Positions 43,096 through 52,286 of a DNA stretch of 64,000 nucleotides are shown here, in pieces. Numbering within the stretch: the first letter of the stretch is position 1; each line of letters begins with the position of its first letter. This DNA is from Rhodospirillales bacterium (GTDB lineage Bacteria > Pseudomonadota > Alphaproteobacteria > Rhodospirillales > Thalassospiraceae): contig JAHQVT010000013.1 in NCBI GenBank assembly GCA_019634165.1, forward strand, positions 1 through 64,000, in the 5' to 3' direction. The notes under the pieces were generated by a model that saw only the letters and a program-made list of their open reading frames with translations, was not told the DNA's origin and did not search any database. The translations under genes and the position numbers were made by a program.

Positions 43096-43113
43096 TAACC
43101 TGACGCGATCACT

Positions 43114-43938
43114 CTAATCCCACTGTGGTGCAAGGCCATCCGGGCTGACAATACGACCGTTTTCCTGGTTTAAATTGTGAATTTCGCGCATTTCCTCGCC
43201 GGTCAGTTCGAAATTAAAAACATCGAAATTTTCCAACACGCGCTGCTCGCCAACCGTTTTGGAAAGTGTGACAACATTGCTTTGTTGAAGCAGCCAACGC
43301 AAAACGACCTGAGCAACAGATTTGCCGTGATCTCGCGCAATGGCCTTTAAGCTATCATCGTTAAACACTTTCCCGTCAGCCATGGCAAAATAGCTTGTTA
43401 CAGACATTCCGTGTTTACGTGCAGCATCAATCACCACGCTTTGATCTAGGTATGGATGATATTCCACCTGATTGGTGACAAGTGGCGCATCAGACAATGC
43501 CACCGCTTCATCCATCAAGGCTGTATTGAAGTTACTGACGCCGATATTACGGACCTTGCCTTGTTTTTTTACCTCGTTCAGCCCAGCGATCTGTTCTGAA
43601 AGCGGGACGTCTTTGTTTGGCCAATGCAATAACAGCAGATCAACATAGTCGGTCCGAAGCTTCCCAAGGCTTTCATCAACAGATGCGATAAAATCATCTG
43701 AACGATAGTTATCGACCCAGACTTTTGTGGTCAGGAAGATATCTTTACGCGCGACACCCGAAAGTTCGATCGCCTCCCCAACCGCGGCTTCATTTTCATA
43801 AATCTGGGCTGTATCAATGTGGCGGAACCCAGATTGCAGAGCACAGGGAACAATCCGTTTCACGTCCTTTTCCGAAATACGGAAGGTCCCAAAACCCAAT
43901 GCCGGGATAGTCGCGCCATTTGCATTTACGTTAAACAT
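43114..43938 (-). CDS. Aldo/keto reductase (2,5-diketo-gluconate reductase-like)
   Basis: A 274-residue NADPH-dependent reductase. The barrel shows GFGTFRISE, the catalytic Asp/Tyr segment HIDTAQIYENEAAVG, the lysine in VWVDN/LLLHWPN, and NQVEYHPYLDQ. The start is set at the ATG ending at 43938 with AAGGA upstream; the open frame extends 49 codons further into the MFS gene. It is just downstream of the MFS gene on the same strand, so they may be cotranscribed and controlled by the divergent LysR regulator. Substrate unknown. Confidence 0.9.
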   Translation of the reverse strand: MFNVNANGATIPALGFGTFRISEKDVKRIVPCALQSGFRHIDTAQIYENEAAVGEAIELSGVARKDIFLTTKVWVDNYRSDDFIASVDESLGKLRTDYVDLLLLHWPNKDVPLSEQIAGLNEVKKQGKVRNIGVSNFNTALMDEAVALSDAPLVTNQVEYHPYLDQSVVIDAARKHGMSVTSYFAMADGKVFNDDSLKAIARDHGKSVAQVVLRWLLQQSNVVTLSKTVGEQRVLENFDVFNFELTGEEMREIHNLNQENGRIVSPDGLAPQWD

Positions 43939-44035
43939 TTTATGTGTCCTTAGTATTTGAGAATAGAAAGGCATCAACACCCCGCACAGCGACATGCCGT
44001 CATACGGTGTTGTGTTTTGATGCGTAATTTCGGGT

Positions 44036-45226
44036 TTATTCAGCGGGGTTGGCCAACGGTGCCGTTTGGCGATCCAATGCGCCACTAAGCATCGTCAAAG
44101 CCAATGCAATAACGACCAATGCCGCCCCAATCATTGGTGTCGCTGCCAAGCCAAGTGATGACGACACAACATGTCCGCCAACCCATGCCCCAAGCGCAAT
44201 GCCAAGGTTAAAGGCAGCAATATTCAGGGCCGAAGCAACGTCGATGCCGCCAGGGCGATGAATTTCCGCAAGCTTCACAACATAAATTTGAAGCCCCGGA
44301 ACATTGGCAAATTGCAGGAAACCCAGTGCGGCAAGACCAATGATTGTTGCGACGGGCGACACAACAGCAAACCCGAACAAAACCAACACGATTGCTTGAA
44401 GAGCAAACAGAATACTCAATGCCCGTACCGGGTTTTTATCGGCAAATTTCCCGCCAACAATATTGCCGATAGCAATCGCAACCCCATAGAGGATCAGAAG
44501 CAGGCTGACTGACGTTTCCGTAAAGCCCGTAATGTCCTGCAAAATCGCCGAAAGATAGGTAAAGGCGACAAACGTTCCGCCATACCCAAGGGCCGTCATG
44601 CCATAAACAATCAAAAGACGCCCGCTACCAAGAACGCGAACCTGATCCATAAGGCTGCTTGCTTCACCACGACGTAGACCGGATGGCAACAAGGCCGCAA
44701 CCGCGACGAACGCCAAAACACCAAGCAAAGAAACAGCCCAGAAAGTTGCGCGCCAGCCAAACAGCTGCCCAATGAAGGTGCCAAGCGGCACACCGGTGAC
44801 AATCGCAACAGTTAACCCCATGAACATCATGGCAATTGCAGATGCCCGACGGTCTTCAGGAACAAGATCAGCCGCAATCGTCGACCCGATCGAGAAAAAC
44901 ACACCATGTGCGAACGCTGAAACAACCCGCGCTGCCAACAACAACTCATAAGTCGGGCTTAGGGCAGCGGCAAGATTGCCAACAATGAACAGCGCCATCA
45001 AACCAAGCATCAAGGATTTCCGGTTCATGTTGCCGGTCAAGGCCGTCAGAACCGGTGCACCAAACGTCACACCCAATGCATAAACACTGACAATCAAGCC
45101 CGCCATCGGCAGAGTTACATCAAGATCATGCGCAACCGTTGGCAATAGTCCAACAACAACAAACTCCGTTGTCCCAATCGCATAAGCTGCGATGGTCAAA
45201 GCAAATAAGGCTAGTGGCATCGTCAT
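44036..45226 (-). CDS. MFS transporter, DHA1 (AraJ/YdhP-like)
   Basis: A 396-residue 12-helix exporter. The start ALFALTIAAYAIGTTEFVVVGLLP is the hallmark of the AraJ/YdhP/SotB subgroup of the drug:H+ antiporter 1 family, and the NMNRKSLMLG loop corresponds to the family's motif A region. Substrates of this group include sugars and arabinose-like compounds, purine ribosides or drugs. It is divergent from a LysR gene with palindromes between them, and followed by an aldo/keto reductase. Confidence 0.9.
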   Translation of the reverse strand: MTMPLALFALTIAAYAIGTTEFVVVGLLPTVAHDLDVTLPMAGLIVSVYALGVTFGAPVLTALTGNMNRKSLMLGLMALFIVGNLAAALSPTYELLLAARVVSAFAHGVFFSIGSTIAADLVPEDRRASAIAMMFMGLTVAIVTGVPLGTFIGQLFGWRATFWAVSLLGVLAFVAVAALLPSGLRRGEASSLMDQVRVLGSGRLLIVYGMTALGYGGTFVAFTYLSAILQDITGFTETSVSLLLILYGVAIAIGNIVGGKFADKNPVRALSILFALQAIVLVLFGFAVVSPVATIIGLAALGFLQFANVPGLQIYVVKLAEIHRPGGIDVASALNIAAFNLGIALGAWVGGHVVSSSLGLAATPMIGAALVVIALALTMLSGALDRQTAPLANPAE

Positions 45227-45357
45227 TCTCCTTACCGCACGTTGTGCGGTGATTGTGATGTATCCGGGAATATCCCGAAAATTTCCGCCACTATGCCGAT
45301 TGAATGCTTGCGCGATAATCCAGGTTAGGCGACAACCATCTTTGAATTAAATTCACA
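45227..45357. promoter_or_regulatory. MFS/LysR divergent promoter with two palindromes
   Basis: Two perfect inverted repeats lie close together: CCGCAC-GTT-GTGCGG at 45235-45249 and CGGGA-ATA-TCCCG at 45265-45277. Divergent LysR-regulated promoters normally hold such sites, though neither shows a clear T-N11-A box. Confidence 0.55.
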
Positions 45358-46272
45358 ATGGAGCCCGTATTGGACAATCGCGCAGGAGAAATGGAAGTCT
45401 TCATCAAGGTGGTTGAATGCGGCAGTTTTTCGCAGGCAGGACGCGATCTTCGCATGTCACCCTCAGCGATGAGCAAACTTGTGACACGCATTGAAGATCG
45501 ACTTCAAACGCGACTTCTGGTCCGCTCAACCCGGCAGCTTCAACTGACCGAGGAAGGTGAAACTTATTACCAGCATGCCGTCCGTCTTCTGGATCAAATT
45601 GATGAAACAGAACGCCTTGTTGCAAGCGGCGGACAAACAAACCCACGTGGTAAATTAAAGGTCAATGCATCGGTTGCTTTTGCACAGGTTTACATCCTGC
45701 CGATCTTGCCGGACTTTCTAAAAAAGTACCCGGAAATCGAACTGGACCTGACGCAGACGGATGGGATTGTCGATTTACTCGAAGAACGTGCAGATATCGC
45801 CATTCGATCCGGCGACCTGCCTGATTCTGACCTTAAGGCACGCAAACTGCTTAATACCAAACGCAGGATCGTTGCTTCACCGTCCTATATTGAACGATAT
45901 GGCAGACCACAAACCCCTGATGAGCTTGTAAACCACAATTGCCTGCGATTTAATTTTACGCGTGGAAGCGGTTTCTGGCCGTTTACCACCCCTATAAGCG
46001 GACAGCGGATCGACCAAGCCGTGCGGGGCAACTTTCTTGGCAGCAATGGGCCAGCAGTCAAAGAAATGTGCATCGCGGGAATGGGACTTGCACGTATCGG
46101 CGACTTCCATATTGCCAGTGAGATCAACAAAGGAACCCTGATAGAGGTCCTTGAAGACTGGACATCAAACGATATTGAAGTGATCCATGCGATTTGGCCC
46201 GGACACGAACATCTTGCATCGCGTATTCGGGCATTTATCGATTTTTTGGCAAATCGGATGCGCCAGTCGTAA
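45358..46272 (+). CDS. LysR-family transcriptional regulator
   Basis: A 304-residue LysR regulator: N-terminal winged helix (MEVFIKVVECGSFSQAGRDL and SPSAMSKLVTRIEDRLQTRL) and a substrate-binding co-inducer domain from about residue 95 (GKLKVNASVAFAQVYILPIL). Divergent from the MFS pump, which it probably controls. The inducer is not apparent. Confidence 0.9.
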   Translation: MEPVLDNRAGEMEVFIKVVECGSFSQAGRDLRMSPSAMSKLVTRIEDRLQTRLLVRSTRQLQLTEEGETYYQHAVRLLDQIDETERLVASGGQTNPRGKLKVNASVAFAQVYILPILPDFLKKYPEIELDLTQTDGIVDLLEERADIAIRSGDLPDSDLKARKLLNTKRRIVASPSYIERYGRPQTPDELVNHNCLRFNFTRGSGFWPFTTPISGQRIDQAVRGNFLGSNGPAVKEMCIAGMGLARIGDFHIASEINKGTLIEVLEDWTSNDIEVIHAIWPGHEHLASRIRAFIDFLANRMRQS

Positions 46273-46283
46273 GCCTAAAAGCA

Positions 46284-47264
46284 TCACACTTTTTTGGTGA
46301 CCGAGAGGATCGCAACACCGGCGATGACAACGAAACCACCAACAATCTGGATCGGACTGATGATTTGTCCCAAAATCATCCACGCAAACAACAAAGTGGC
46401 AATCGGTTCCATATTCATCACCGGTGCGTTGCGGGCCATATCAAGGCGCGGCACGGTGATAAACAAAACCGAAAACGCCCCGCCATATAACACCACCAAA
46501 ACCCCAAGCCCGATCCAGCCTGCCATAGCTTGTGGAAAGGCCATACCGCCGGGCAAAACATCGCCAATTCCGGCAATGATCATGGCAATAAAGACAACAA
46601 CCATGGTGAACATGGACCGCACCGACCCGTTCAATGCTGCCAGCTTGTGATCGGTTACCCAAAAGGCAACTGATAGGGCCATTGCTGCCGTAAGCGCAAA
46701 ACCAATGCCCAACCACCATTTGGCCGTTACCACAACATCGCCACCCAAAATCCCGGGCAAATCAAGCGCCAACACCAGACCAAAGAGAATAAACACCATC
46801 AAGGCCGATGATTTCAATGTCGGACGCTGACCACCAAGCCCCCACGTCAAAAGGGCCAGCATGATTGGAAATGTATTGGCTGTTAACAACGCCAACGCCA
46901 CGGGAACACGCGCGACAGCGGAATAAAGACACAGGCTTTGGATCGTGATCATTAAACCAAGCAGCAATTGCCAACGCCCAATTTGTTTGGGCAAGCGGAT
47001 GGAATGGCGTTGCAACGTGACAATCGAAATCAGGATCAATAAGGCCACGCCAGATCGGCACAAAACGGCAAGTAACAAGCCCGTTCCATTTTCAAATGCA
47101 AGTCGGGCGGCTACGTGATTCCCGGCAAAGCAGCAGGCAACAAGGGCTAATATCATTACCGCAATCTGGCGCGGAAACAGGGGTGGTGCCATTGCCGTGG
47201 GATCATGGCTATGAGGCGATTTGGCAGCAGACATCCGGATCAGCATCCTGACTGGTTGGGGCAC
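46284..47264 (-). CDS. EamA-family (DMT) transporter
   Basis: A 326-residue inner-membrane exporter with two EamA repeats: about 10 hydrophobic segments, the first repeat at about 30-160 and the second at about 180-320. The conserved ending IGGFVVIAGVAIL-type helix is present. Members export amino acids or metabolites. The N-terminal 25 residues are hydrophilic, and an in-frame ATG ten codons in (MSAAKS) is an alternative start. Convergent with the LysR gene. Confidence 0.85.
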   Translation of the reverse strand: MPQPVRMLIRMSAAKSPHSHDPTAMAPPLFPRQIAVMILALVACCFAGNHVAARLAFENGTGLLLAVLCRSGVALLILISIVTLQRHSIRLPKQIGRWQLLLGLMITIQSLCLYSAVARVPVALALLTANTFPIMLALLTWGLGGQRPTLKSSALMVFILFGLVLALDLPGILGGDVVVTAKWWLGIGFALTAAMALSVAFWVTDHKLAALNGSVRSMFTMVVVFIAMIIAGIGDVLPGGMAFPQAMAGWIGLGVLVVLYGGAFSVLFITVPRLDMARNAPVMNMEPIATLLFAWMILGQIISPIQIVGGFVVIAGVAILSVTKKV

Positions 47265-47301
47265 CCCAAATAGACTTCAATAGCTGATATAAAACAAGAA
47301 G

Positions 47302-48309
47302 TTATGCATTACTCTTCTCGATAGGCGCCCCTAGCAATTCCAGGCAACGTTGCGCGACAAGTCGGGCGGGCTGCAAAGACGGGTGCTTAAACGAAACAAG
47401 TTCGCTATTGGCCTGCATCGGGCGGGCATATCCGCCATCATACAACGATTGATGAAGCCTTTTGTGGCGATCGCCTGACAGGCCATCTGGCGCATAGATA
47501 TAAACACCGCCGGGGGCTGCGGCGGCTTCGCAACACATCGAAACAGAATCCCCCGTAACGATCAAAACATCGGCAAGTGCAAGATAGCCGAAATAAGGGT
47601 TTTCGTCCTTCGACATCCAATCATGCAAATGATAGGGCACACCAGATGCCCCCAATTTTTCTGCGATCAGTTCTTCGTTTTCAGCACCTGTCCGGCGGCT
47701 GGTGGTGACAAGAAGACTCCCATCAACAGCACGTGCTGCCTCGATCACCTTGGAAATCAATTCTTCTGCCATTGCCTTCGTAAATGTCGTTTTCTTGGTG
47801 CTGCCACCAATAATCACCGAAAACCGCGGCCCCGGCAGACCTTTAAAATGCGGGCGCCATTTATCAGCTTCGACCAGCAATCGGGTTTCCGTTACCCGAT
47901 GGGGTGCCCCCGCAATTTCAACGATGTTTTCGCGATGGGCCATTTGGTCATGGGCAGGAACCGCGATCAGATCAAACGTGCTCTCCCCGCTATCTGGGCG
48001 CATGATCTGGCAAATCTTGGTGTGACCACGGCTTTGCTTTTTGATCCATCGTGCAACCGGTGCGGTTCTGCGTCCGGCTGCAATCACAAGGTCCGGCCAA
48101 GGTGCAACCAAACGTGTGCGTGACGCCATATCAACGCCAATCAACGTTGCCCTTCGGATGATATTGGGAAGACGCGCAAATTTTGTGTAACCAATATCAA
48201 CACGCTTAAAAGGTTGCGCTAATGCCTCGGCAACACCGATAGCCTGATTGATGTTCCCAGCACGGTCATCTGCCAGAACCCATATCAGATGCGTGTCTTG
48301 CTCGCTCAT
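47302..48309 (-). CDS. ELM1-family (mitochondrial fission ELM1-like) protein
   Basis: A 335-residue protein of the ELM1 family (DUF1022). Hallmarks are the N-terminal VLADDRAGNINQAIGVAEAL, VIAAGRRTAPVARWIKK, the glycine-rich VIIGGSTKKTTF and the C-terminal TGDSVSMCCEAAA. The layout resembles GT-B glycosyltransferases. In plants the homologue recruits dynamin to mitochondria, but the bacterial role is unknown. No membrane segment. It is divergent from dctB. Confidence 0.85.
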   Translation of the reverse strand: MSEQDTHLIWVLADDRAGNINQAIGVAEALAQPFKRVDIGYTKFARLPNIIRRATLIGVDMASRTRLVAPWPDLVIAAGRRTAPVARWIKKQSRGHTKICQIMRPDSGESTFDLIAVPAHDQMAHRENIVEIAGAPHRVTETRLLVEADKWRPHFKGLPGPRFSVIIGGSTKKTTFTKAMAEELISKVIEAARAVDGSLLVTTSRRTGAENEELIAEKLGASGVPYHLHDWMSKDENPYFGYLALADVLIVTGDSVSMCCEAAAAPGGVYIYAPDGLSGDRHKRLHQSLYDGGYARPMQANSELVSFKHPSLQPARLVAQRCLELLGAPIEKSNA

Positions 48310-48530
48310 TGAAGGGAAACTTTCTTGAACTGATTATCGTTTTTCGGCCGTGATCCTCAATTGGGCACGGCCAGCATGCACGCCAATGGCAACGGTCTTT
48401 ATCCTTGATAAGTACAGCTTGAACAGAGGATTATCAAGCATCTGCCCCACCTTGTGAAATTGGCGCTGGGCATTGAAACGGTTTTGTAATTTAATCGCGC
48501 CGCCCAACCTATTCGTTAGGGTGGGAATAA

Positions 48531-50618
48531 GTGATCTTTCAAGCGTGGACAAAAATGCTCGGCACCTCGGTTTTGGTTAGAAGAACATCTCGGATTGCCC
48601 TTTGTGCGTTGCTTGCACTCTTGCCGATCACAGTCTGGATGACGACAGAATTCTGGCGCGAAGCCAAGCTGGTTGATATCACCGATGACGGGCGTAACAA
48701 GCTCGAACTGTATCGTTCGAACTTACAAGGTGCGATCAAGGAACACGAATATCTGCCGATCACGCTTGCCTCTGACAAACGTATCCTTGATCTGGCTGCT
48801 TTTGCCAATCCGGCCAATGCGGCTGCAGTGAATGTCTATCTGGAAAAGCTTGCCGCCGATAGTGGCGCATCAGACATCTATTTCATGGATCGCACCGGCA
48901 CCACCATCGCCGCCAGCAATTGGAACAGTCAGGCATCCTTTATCGGGCGCAACTTTTCCTTCCGGCCTTATTTCCAGCAAGCACAAAAAGGCCAGACCGG
49001 TCATTACTTCGCCTTTGGGATCACATCAAACGTTCCGGGCTATTATATCTCGCATCCGGTCCGCCCGGATGGCAGTTCGTTTGAAGGTGCCGTGGTGGTT
49101 AAAACCCATCTTGAAACACTGGTACAAAGATGGACACGTGGCAGCGAAAGCGTTCTGGTCACGGATCAAAACGGCATTGTCATCATTGCATCCCAACCAG
49201 ATTGGCGCTTCCGCGATCTTACCGGCCTAGCCCCCAAAGACCGCCCGCGCATCATCGCATCGCGGAAATACGGTGACTATCGCCTTGAACCCATGCCGCT
49301 GCTTGCAGGCAATTGGCCCAAAGACGGTGAACTTGGCACCCTGACCCTTGGCGCTACGACCAATAATCTGAGTGACCGGGTCGATGATGGATATACGGCA
49401 TCTTCAACATCCCCCGATGCACCATCTCCTATATTAACTGGGGGTAATCGGACCAACGCTGCGCCGGGTGTTTCAACATATCTGGTGACAAGCAGCGCCC
49501 TACCCGCCCAAGAATGGCGGATGTATTTGCTGACCGATAAGTCGGCGTTGGATCGTTCGGTGCTGATTGCCGGCTTGATGGGCGGGGCTGCGCACATCAT
49601 TTTCACCGGGCTGGTCTTTATCATTTTGCAGCGTCGGCGCGCGATGCTTGAACAACTTGAAATCCGCGATTGGTCACAGCGCGAACTTGAACGTCAGGTT
49701 CGATTACGCACCGCTGATCTTATGAGTACGAACTTGCGCCTTGCCCAGGAAATCAACGAACGCTCGCGCACCGAAGATGCCCTGCGATCTGCACAGTCCG
49801 AGCTCATCCAAACCAGTAAGCTTGCTGCGCTTGGACAAATGTCGGCAGGCATCGCCCACGAGATTAATCAGCCACTTACCGCCATTCGAAGCTATGCCGA
49901 AAATGCCCTGAAATTCATTGCACGCGGCAACAGCGACACCGCCAATCGCAATTTACAGCGCATTTCCGAACTGACGGATCGCATGGGGCGGATCACCAAC
50001 AATCTCAAAACATTTTCCCGGCGCCCCGAACAGGATAACCACCCGGTTGATGTCCCCAAACAAATGCAAAAGGCGATTGATCTGGTGCTTGAAACCGGAC
50101 GCGCTGGTGAAACTAAAATTGTCCTGAACCATGACGACACGATCAAGCCCGTCATTGCCGAAGCCAATCAGCTTACACAGGTCTTTACCAATCTGATCAC
50201 CAATGCCGCAGACGCCTGTCAGAACATTGAAGACGCACAAATCGAAATATCCATCAGCGAGCGCGAAGACAGGTTGCTTGTGAAGGTAAACGACAATGGG
50301 CACGGCATCCTGCCCGAAAACCTGCCCAAACTATTTGACCCGTTCTTTACCACCAAGCCGTTTGGCGATGGGTTGGGATTGGGGCTTTCGATTTGTTACG
50401 GCATCATCCGAAGCTTTGGCGGGACTATCCGTGCGGAAAACCGCCCAAGTCGCGGTTCCTCCTTCGTTATTGAATTACGACATGATGGCATTGGCGAACA
50501 GACTGCGGAAAACAGCGTCTCGACGGCAACGGTTGAGGCTGCTAAAACCGGGATCAATTATCCTTCTAACACAGAAAAAATAACGGATCGGTCCGGGCAC
50601 GAAAACGCCCCTACCTGA
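48531..50618 (+). CDS. dctB: C4-dicarboxylate sensor kinase DctB
   Basis: A 695-residue membrane histidine kinase. TM1 is at about residues 18-40. The periplasmic dCache domain (about 45-340) contains ASDIYFMDRTGTTIAASNW and SFRPYFQQAQKGQTGHYFAFG, the DctB-type ligand motifs. TM2 is at about 345-365, followed by a coiled coil, a HisKA with His443 in AGIAHEINQPL, and a HATPase with GLGLGLSICYG. The GTG at 48531 is used; the ATG at 48555 is another option. A DctD gene follows after 28 bases. Together they sense succinate, fumarate or malate and switch on dctPQM. Confidence 0.92.
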   Translation: MIFQAWTKMLGTSVLVRRTSRIALCALLALLPITVWMTTEFWREAKLVDITDDGRNKLELYRSNLQGAIKEHEYLPITLASDKRILDLAAFANPANAAAVNVYLEKLAADSGASDIYFMDRTGTTIAASNWNSQASFIGRNFSFRPYFQQAQKGQTGHYFAFGITSNVPGYYISHPVRPDGSSFEGAVVVKTHLETLVQRWTRGSESVLVTDQNGIVIIASQPDWRFRDLTGLAPKDRPRIIASRKYGDYRLEPMPLLAGNWPKDGELGTLTLGATTNNLSDRVDDGYTASSTSPDAPSPILTGGNRTNAAPGVSTYLVTSSALPAQEWRMYLLTDKSALDRSVLIAGLMGGAAHIIFTGLVFIILQRRRAMLEQLEIRDWSQRELERQVRLRTADLMSTNLRLAQEINERSRTEDALRSAQSELIQTSKLAALGQMSAGIAHEINQPLTAIRSYAENALKFIARGNSDTANRNLQRISELTDRMGRITNNLKTFSRRPEQDNHPVDVPKQMQKAIDLVLETGRAGETKIVLNHDDTIKPVIAEANQLTQVFTNLITNAADACQNIEDAQIEISISEREDRLLVKVNDNGHGILPENLPKLFDPFFTTKPFGDGLGLGLSICYGIIRSFGGTIRAENRPSRGSSFVIELRHDGIGEQTAENSVSTATVEAAKTGINYPSNTEKITDRSGHENAPT

Positions 50619-50646
50619 TCCGTATTCAGGGTCAAAGGAAAAGCCT

Positions 50647-52023
50647 GTGCCGACGAGTGCCGATTGCGTCCTGTTTGTTGACGACGATGCCGATGTGCGT
50701 GAAGCCGCACAACAAACGCTTGAGCTTGCCGACATTCATGTCGAAGTCTTTGCCAATGCTCCATCGGCCCTGAACCGTCTGCGCAAGGGATGGTCCGGTG
50801 TTGTCGTTTCAGACATTCGCATGCCCAAGATGGACGGGCTGGAATTTCTGATTGAGGCCAAAAAGATTGATGCCGACATGCCCATTGTCATGATCACCGG
50901 CCATGGCGATGTGGCAACGGCCGTCAAGGCGATGCATGACGGTGCATTTGATTTCATCGAAAAACCGTTCGACCCGGACCTTTTCATCGACATCACCAAA
51001 CGCGCGATGAGCCACCGCAAGCTTATTCTTGAAAACCGCACCCTTAAGATCGAACTGGCCCGCCATACAAAAAACGCGTCGGACTTTATCGGGCGCAACC
51101 CGGCGATGGAAAAACTCCGTACCCTGATTGGCAATATCGCCAGCACCAATGCCCATGTCCTGATCAATGGGGAAACCGGGTCGGGCAAGGAAGTCATTGC
51201 GCGTAATCTGCATGCGATGTCGGGGCGCACCGGCCCATTCGTTGCGGTTAACTGCGGCGGCATGCCAGAACATCTGATTGAATCCGAACTGTTTGGCCAC
51301 GAAGCCGGTGCCTTTACCGGGGCGGACCATAAACGCATCGGCAAATTTGAATTCGCCGACAAAGGCACGATTTTCCTTGATGAAATTGAAAGCATGCCAC
51401 TGGCATTGCAGATCAAGCTTTTGCGTGTTTTACAAGAACGCGCCCTTGAACGACTGGGGTCCAACCGGGTGCAGCCGATTGACTTGCGTGTGGTTGCCGC
51501 AACCAAGGTTGATTTGCGCAACGCATCGTCCCGCGGTGAATTCCGCGAAGATCTATATTACCGTCTGAATGTCGTGCAGCTTCACATTCCGCCACTTCGT
51601 GATCGCAAGGACGACATCCCGCTGTTGCTGGAATATTTCACCCGCGATGCTGCCAAACGTTTCGAACGAACGGTTAAGCCCGTCACACCCGCTGAAATGG
51701 CGCAGTTTAATGCCCATGACTGGCCGGGAAATGTCCGTGAGTTGCGCAATGCGGCTGAACGGCGTGTTCTTGGCCTCGACCCATTGGCAAGCGGAAATGA
51801 GATCAGTGGACACCATGCCCTATCCCTGCCCCAGCAGGTTGAGGCCTTTGAAAAAAGCCTGATCACCGAAGCCCTGCGCGAACATGCCGGCAATGTCACA
51901 GCAACCGTCAGCGCATTGGGCGTTCCGCGCAAGACGTTTTATGACAAGCTGACCAAATACGACATCACACCTGCCGAGTTTCGCCGATCCCGCACAGATG
52001 CCGACCAAGTTTCGGCCAAATAG
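50647..52023 (+). CDS. dctD: C4-dicarboxylate response regulator DctD (sigma-54 activator)
   Basis: A 458-residue NtrC-class regulator. The receiver domain (about 7-120) has acidic residues VDDDADV and phospho-acceptor Asp56 in VVVSDIRMP. The AAA+ domain (about 145-380) contains the Walker A GETGSGKE, the GAFTGA loop that contacts sigma-54, and ELFGHEAGAF. A C-terminal Fis-type helix-turn-helix follows (VSALGVPRKTFYDKLTK). Start GTG with AAAGGA upstream. Phosphorylated by DctB, it should bind the paired sites at 52041-52091 and activate dctP. Confidence 0.93.
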   Translation: MPTSADCVLFVDDDADVREAAQQTLELADIHVEVFANAPSALNRLRKGWSGVVVSDIRMPKMDGLEFLIEAKKIDADMPIVMITGHGDVATAVKAMHDGAFDFIEKPFDPDLFIDITKRAMSHRKLILENRTLKIELARHTKNASDFIGRNPAMEKLRTLIGNIASTNAHVLINGETGSGKEVIARNLHAMSGRTGPFVAVNCGGMPEHLIESELFGHEAGAFTGADHKRIGKFEFADKGTIFLDEIESMPLALQIKLLRVLQERALERLGSNRVQPIDLRVVAATKVDLRNASSRGEFREDLYYRLNVVQLHIPPLRDRKDDIPLLLEYFTRDAAKRFERTVKPVTPAEMAQFNAHDWPGNVRELRNAAERRVLGLDPLASGNEISGHHALSLPQQVEAFEKSLITEALREHAGNVTATVSALGVPRKTFYDKLTKYDITPAEFRRSRTDADQVSAK

Positions 52024-52040
52024 CCCCACCCCAACAACCA

Positions 52041-52091
52041 TGTGCGAAATCCCACACACCACGGGAAAAATTATGTGCGAGAACCCCGACA
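52041..52091. promoter_or_regulatory. Two tandem DctD-type binding sites
   Basis: Site one, TGTGCGAAATCCCACACA at 52041-52058, is palindromic. Site two, TGTGCGAGAACCCCGACA at 52074-52091, matches it less well. Their starts are 33 bases apart, about three helical turns. Both resemble the rhizobial DctD upstream activating sites as I recall them (TGTGCG-N6-CGCACA type). Confidence 0.8.
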
Positions 52092-52176
52092 AAACAACGA
52101 ATTATGCTGCAATGCGGCACCCTTAAAGTCACCGCAACAGACTGATAAACAATAAGATTTTAAACATTCCAGAAAC

Positions 52177-52191
52177 TGGCCCAAGCCTTGC
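52177..52191 (+). promoter_or_regulatory. Sigma-54 promoter of dctPQM
   Basis: TGGCCCAAGCCTTGC has GG and GC separated by 10 bases, the -24/-12 signature of sigma-54 promoters. It lies 85-120 bases downstream of the DctD-type sites and about 95 bases before the dctP start, the usual geometry for enhancer activation. Confidence 0.85.
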
Positions 52192-52286
52192 TGATAGAGC
52201 CCCAGCGCCAAAACGGCGTTTTATAACGACGCCATCAAATGGCGCGCTAACGGGAAAACGCATACATCAAAAAGGGAGACATTTTG

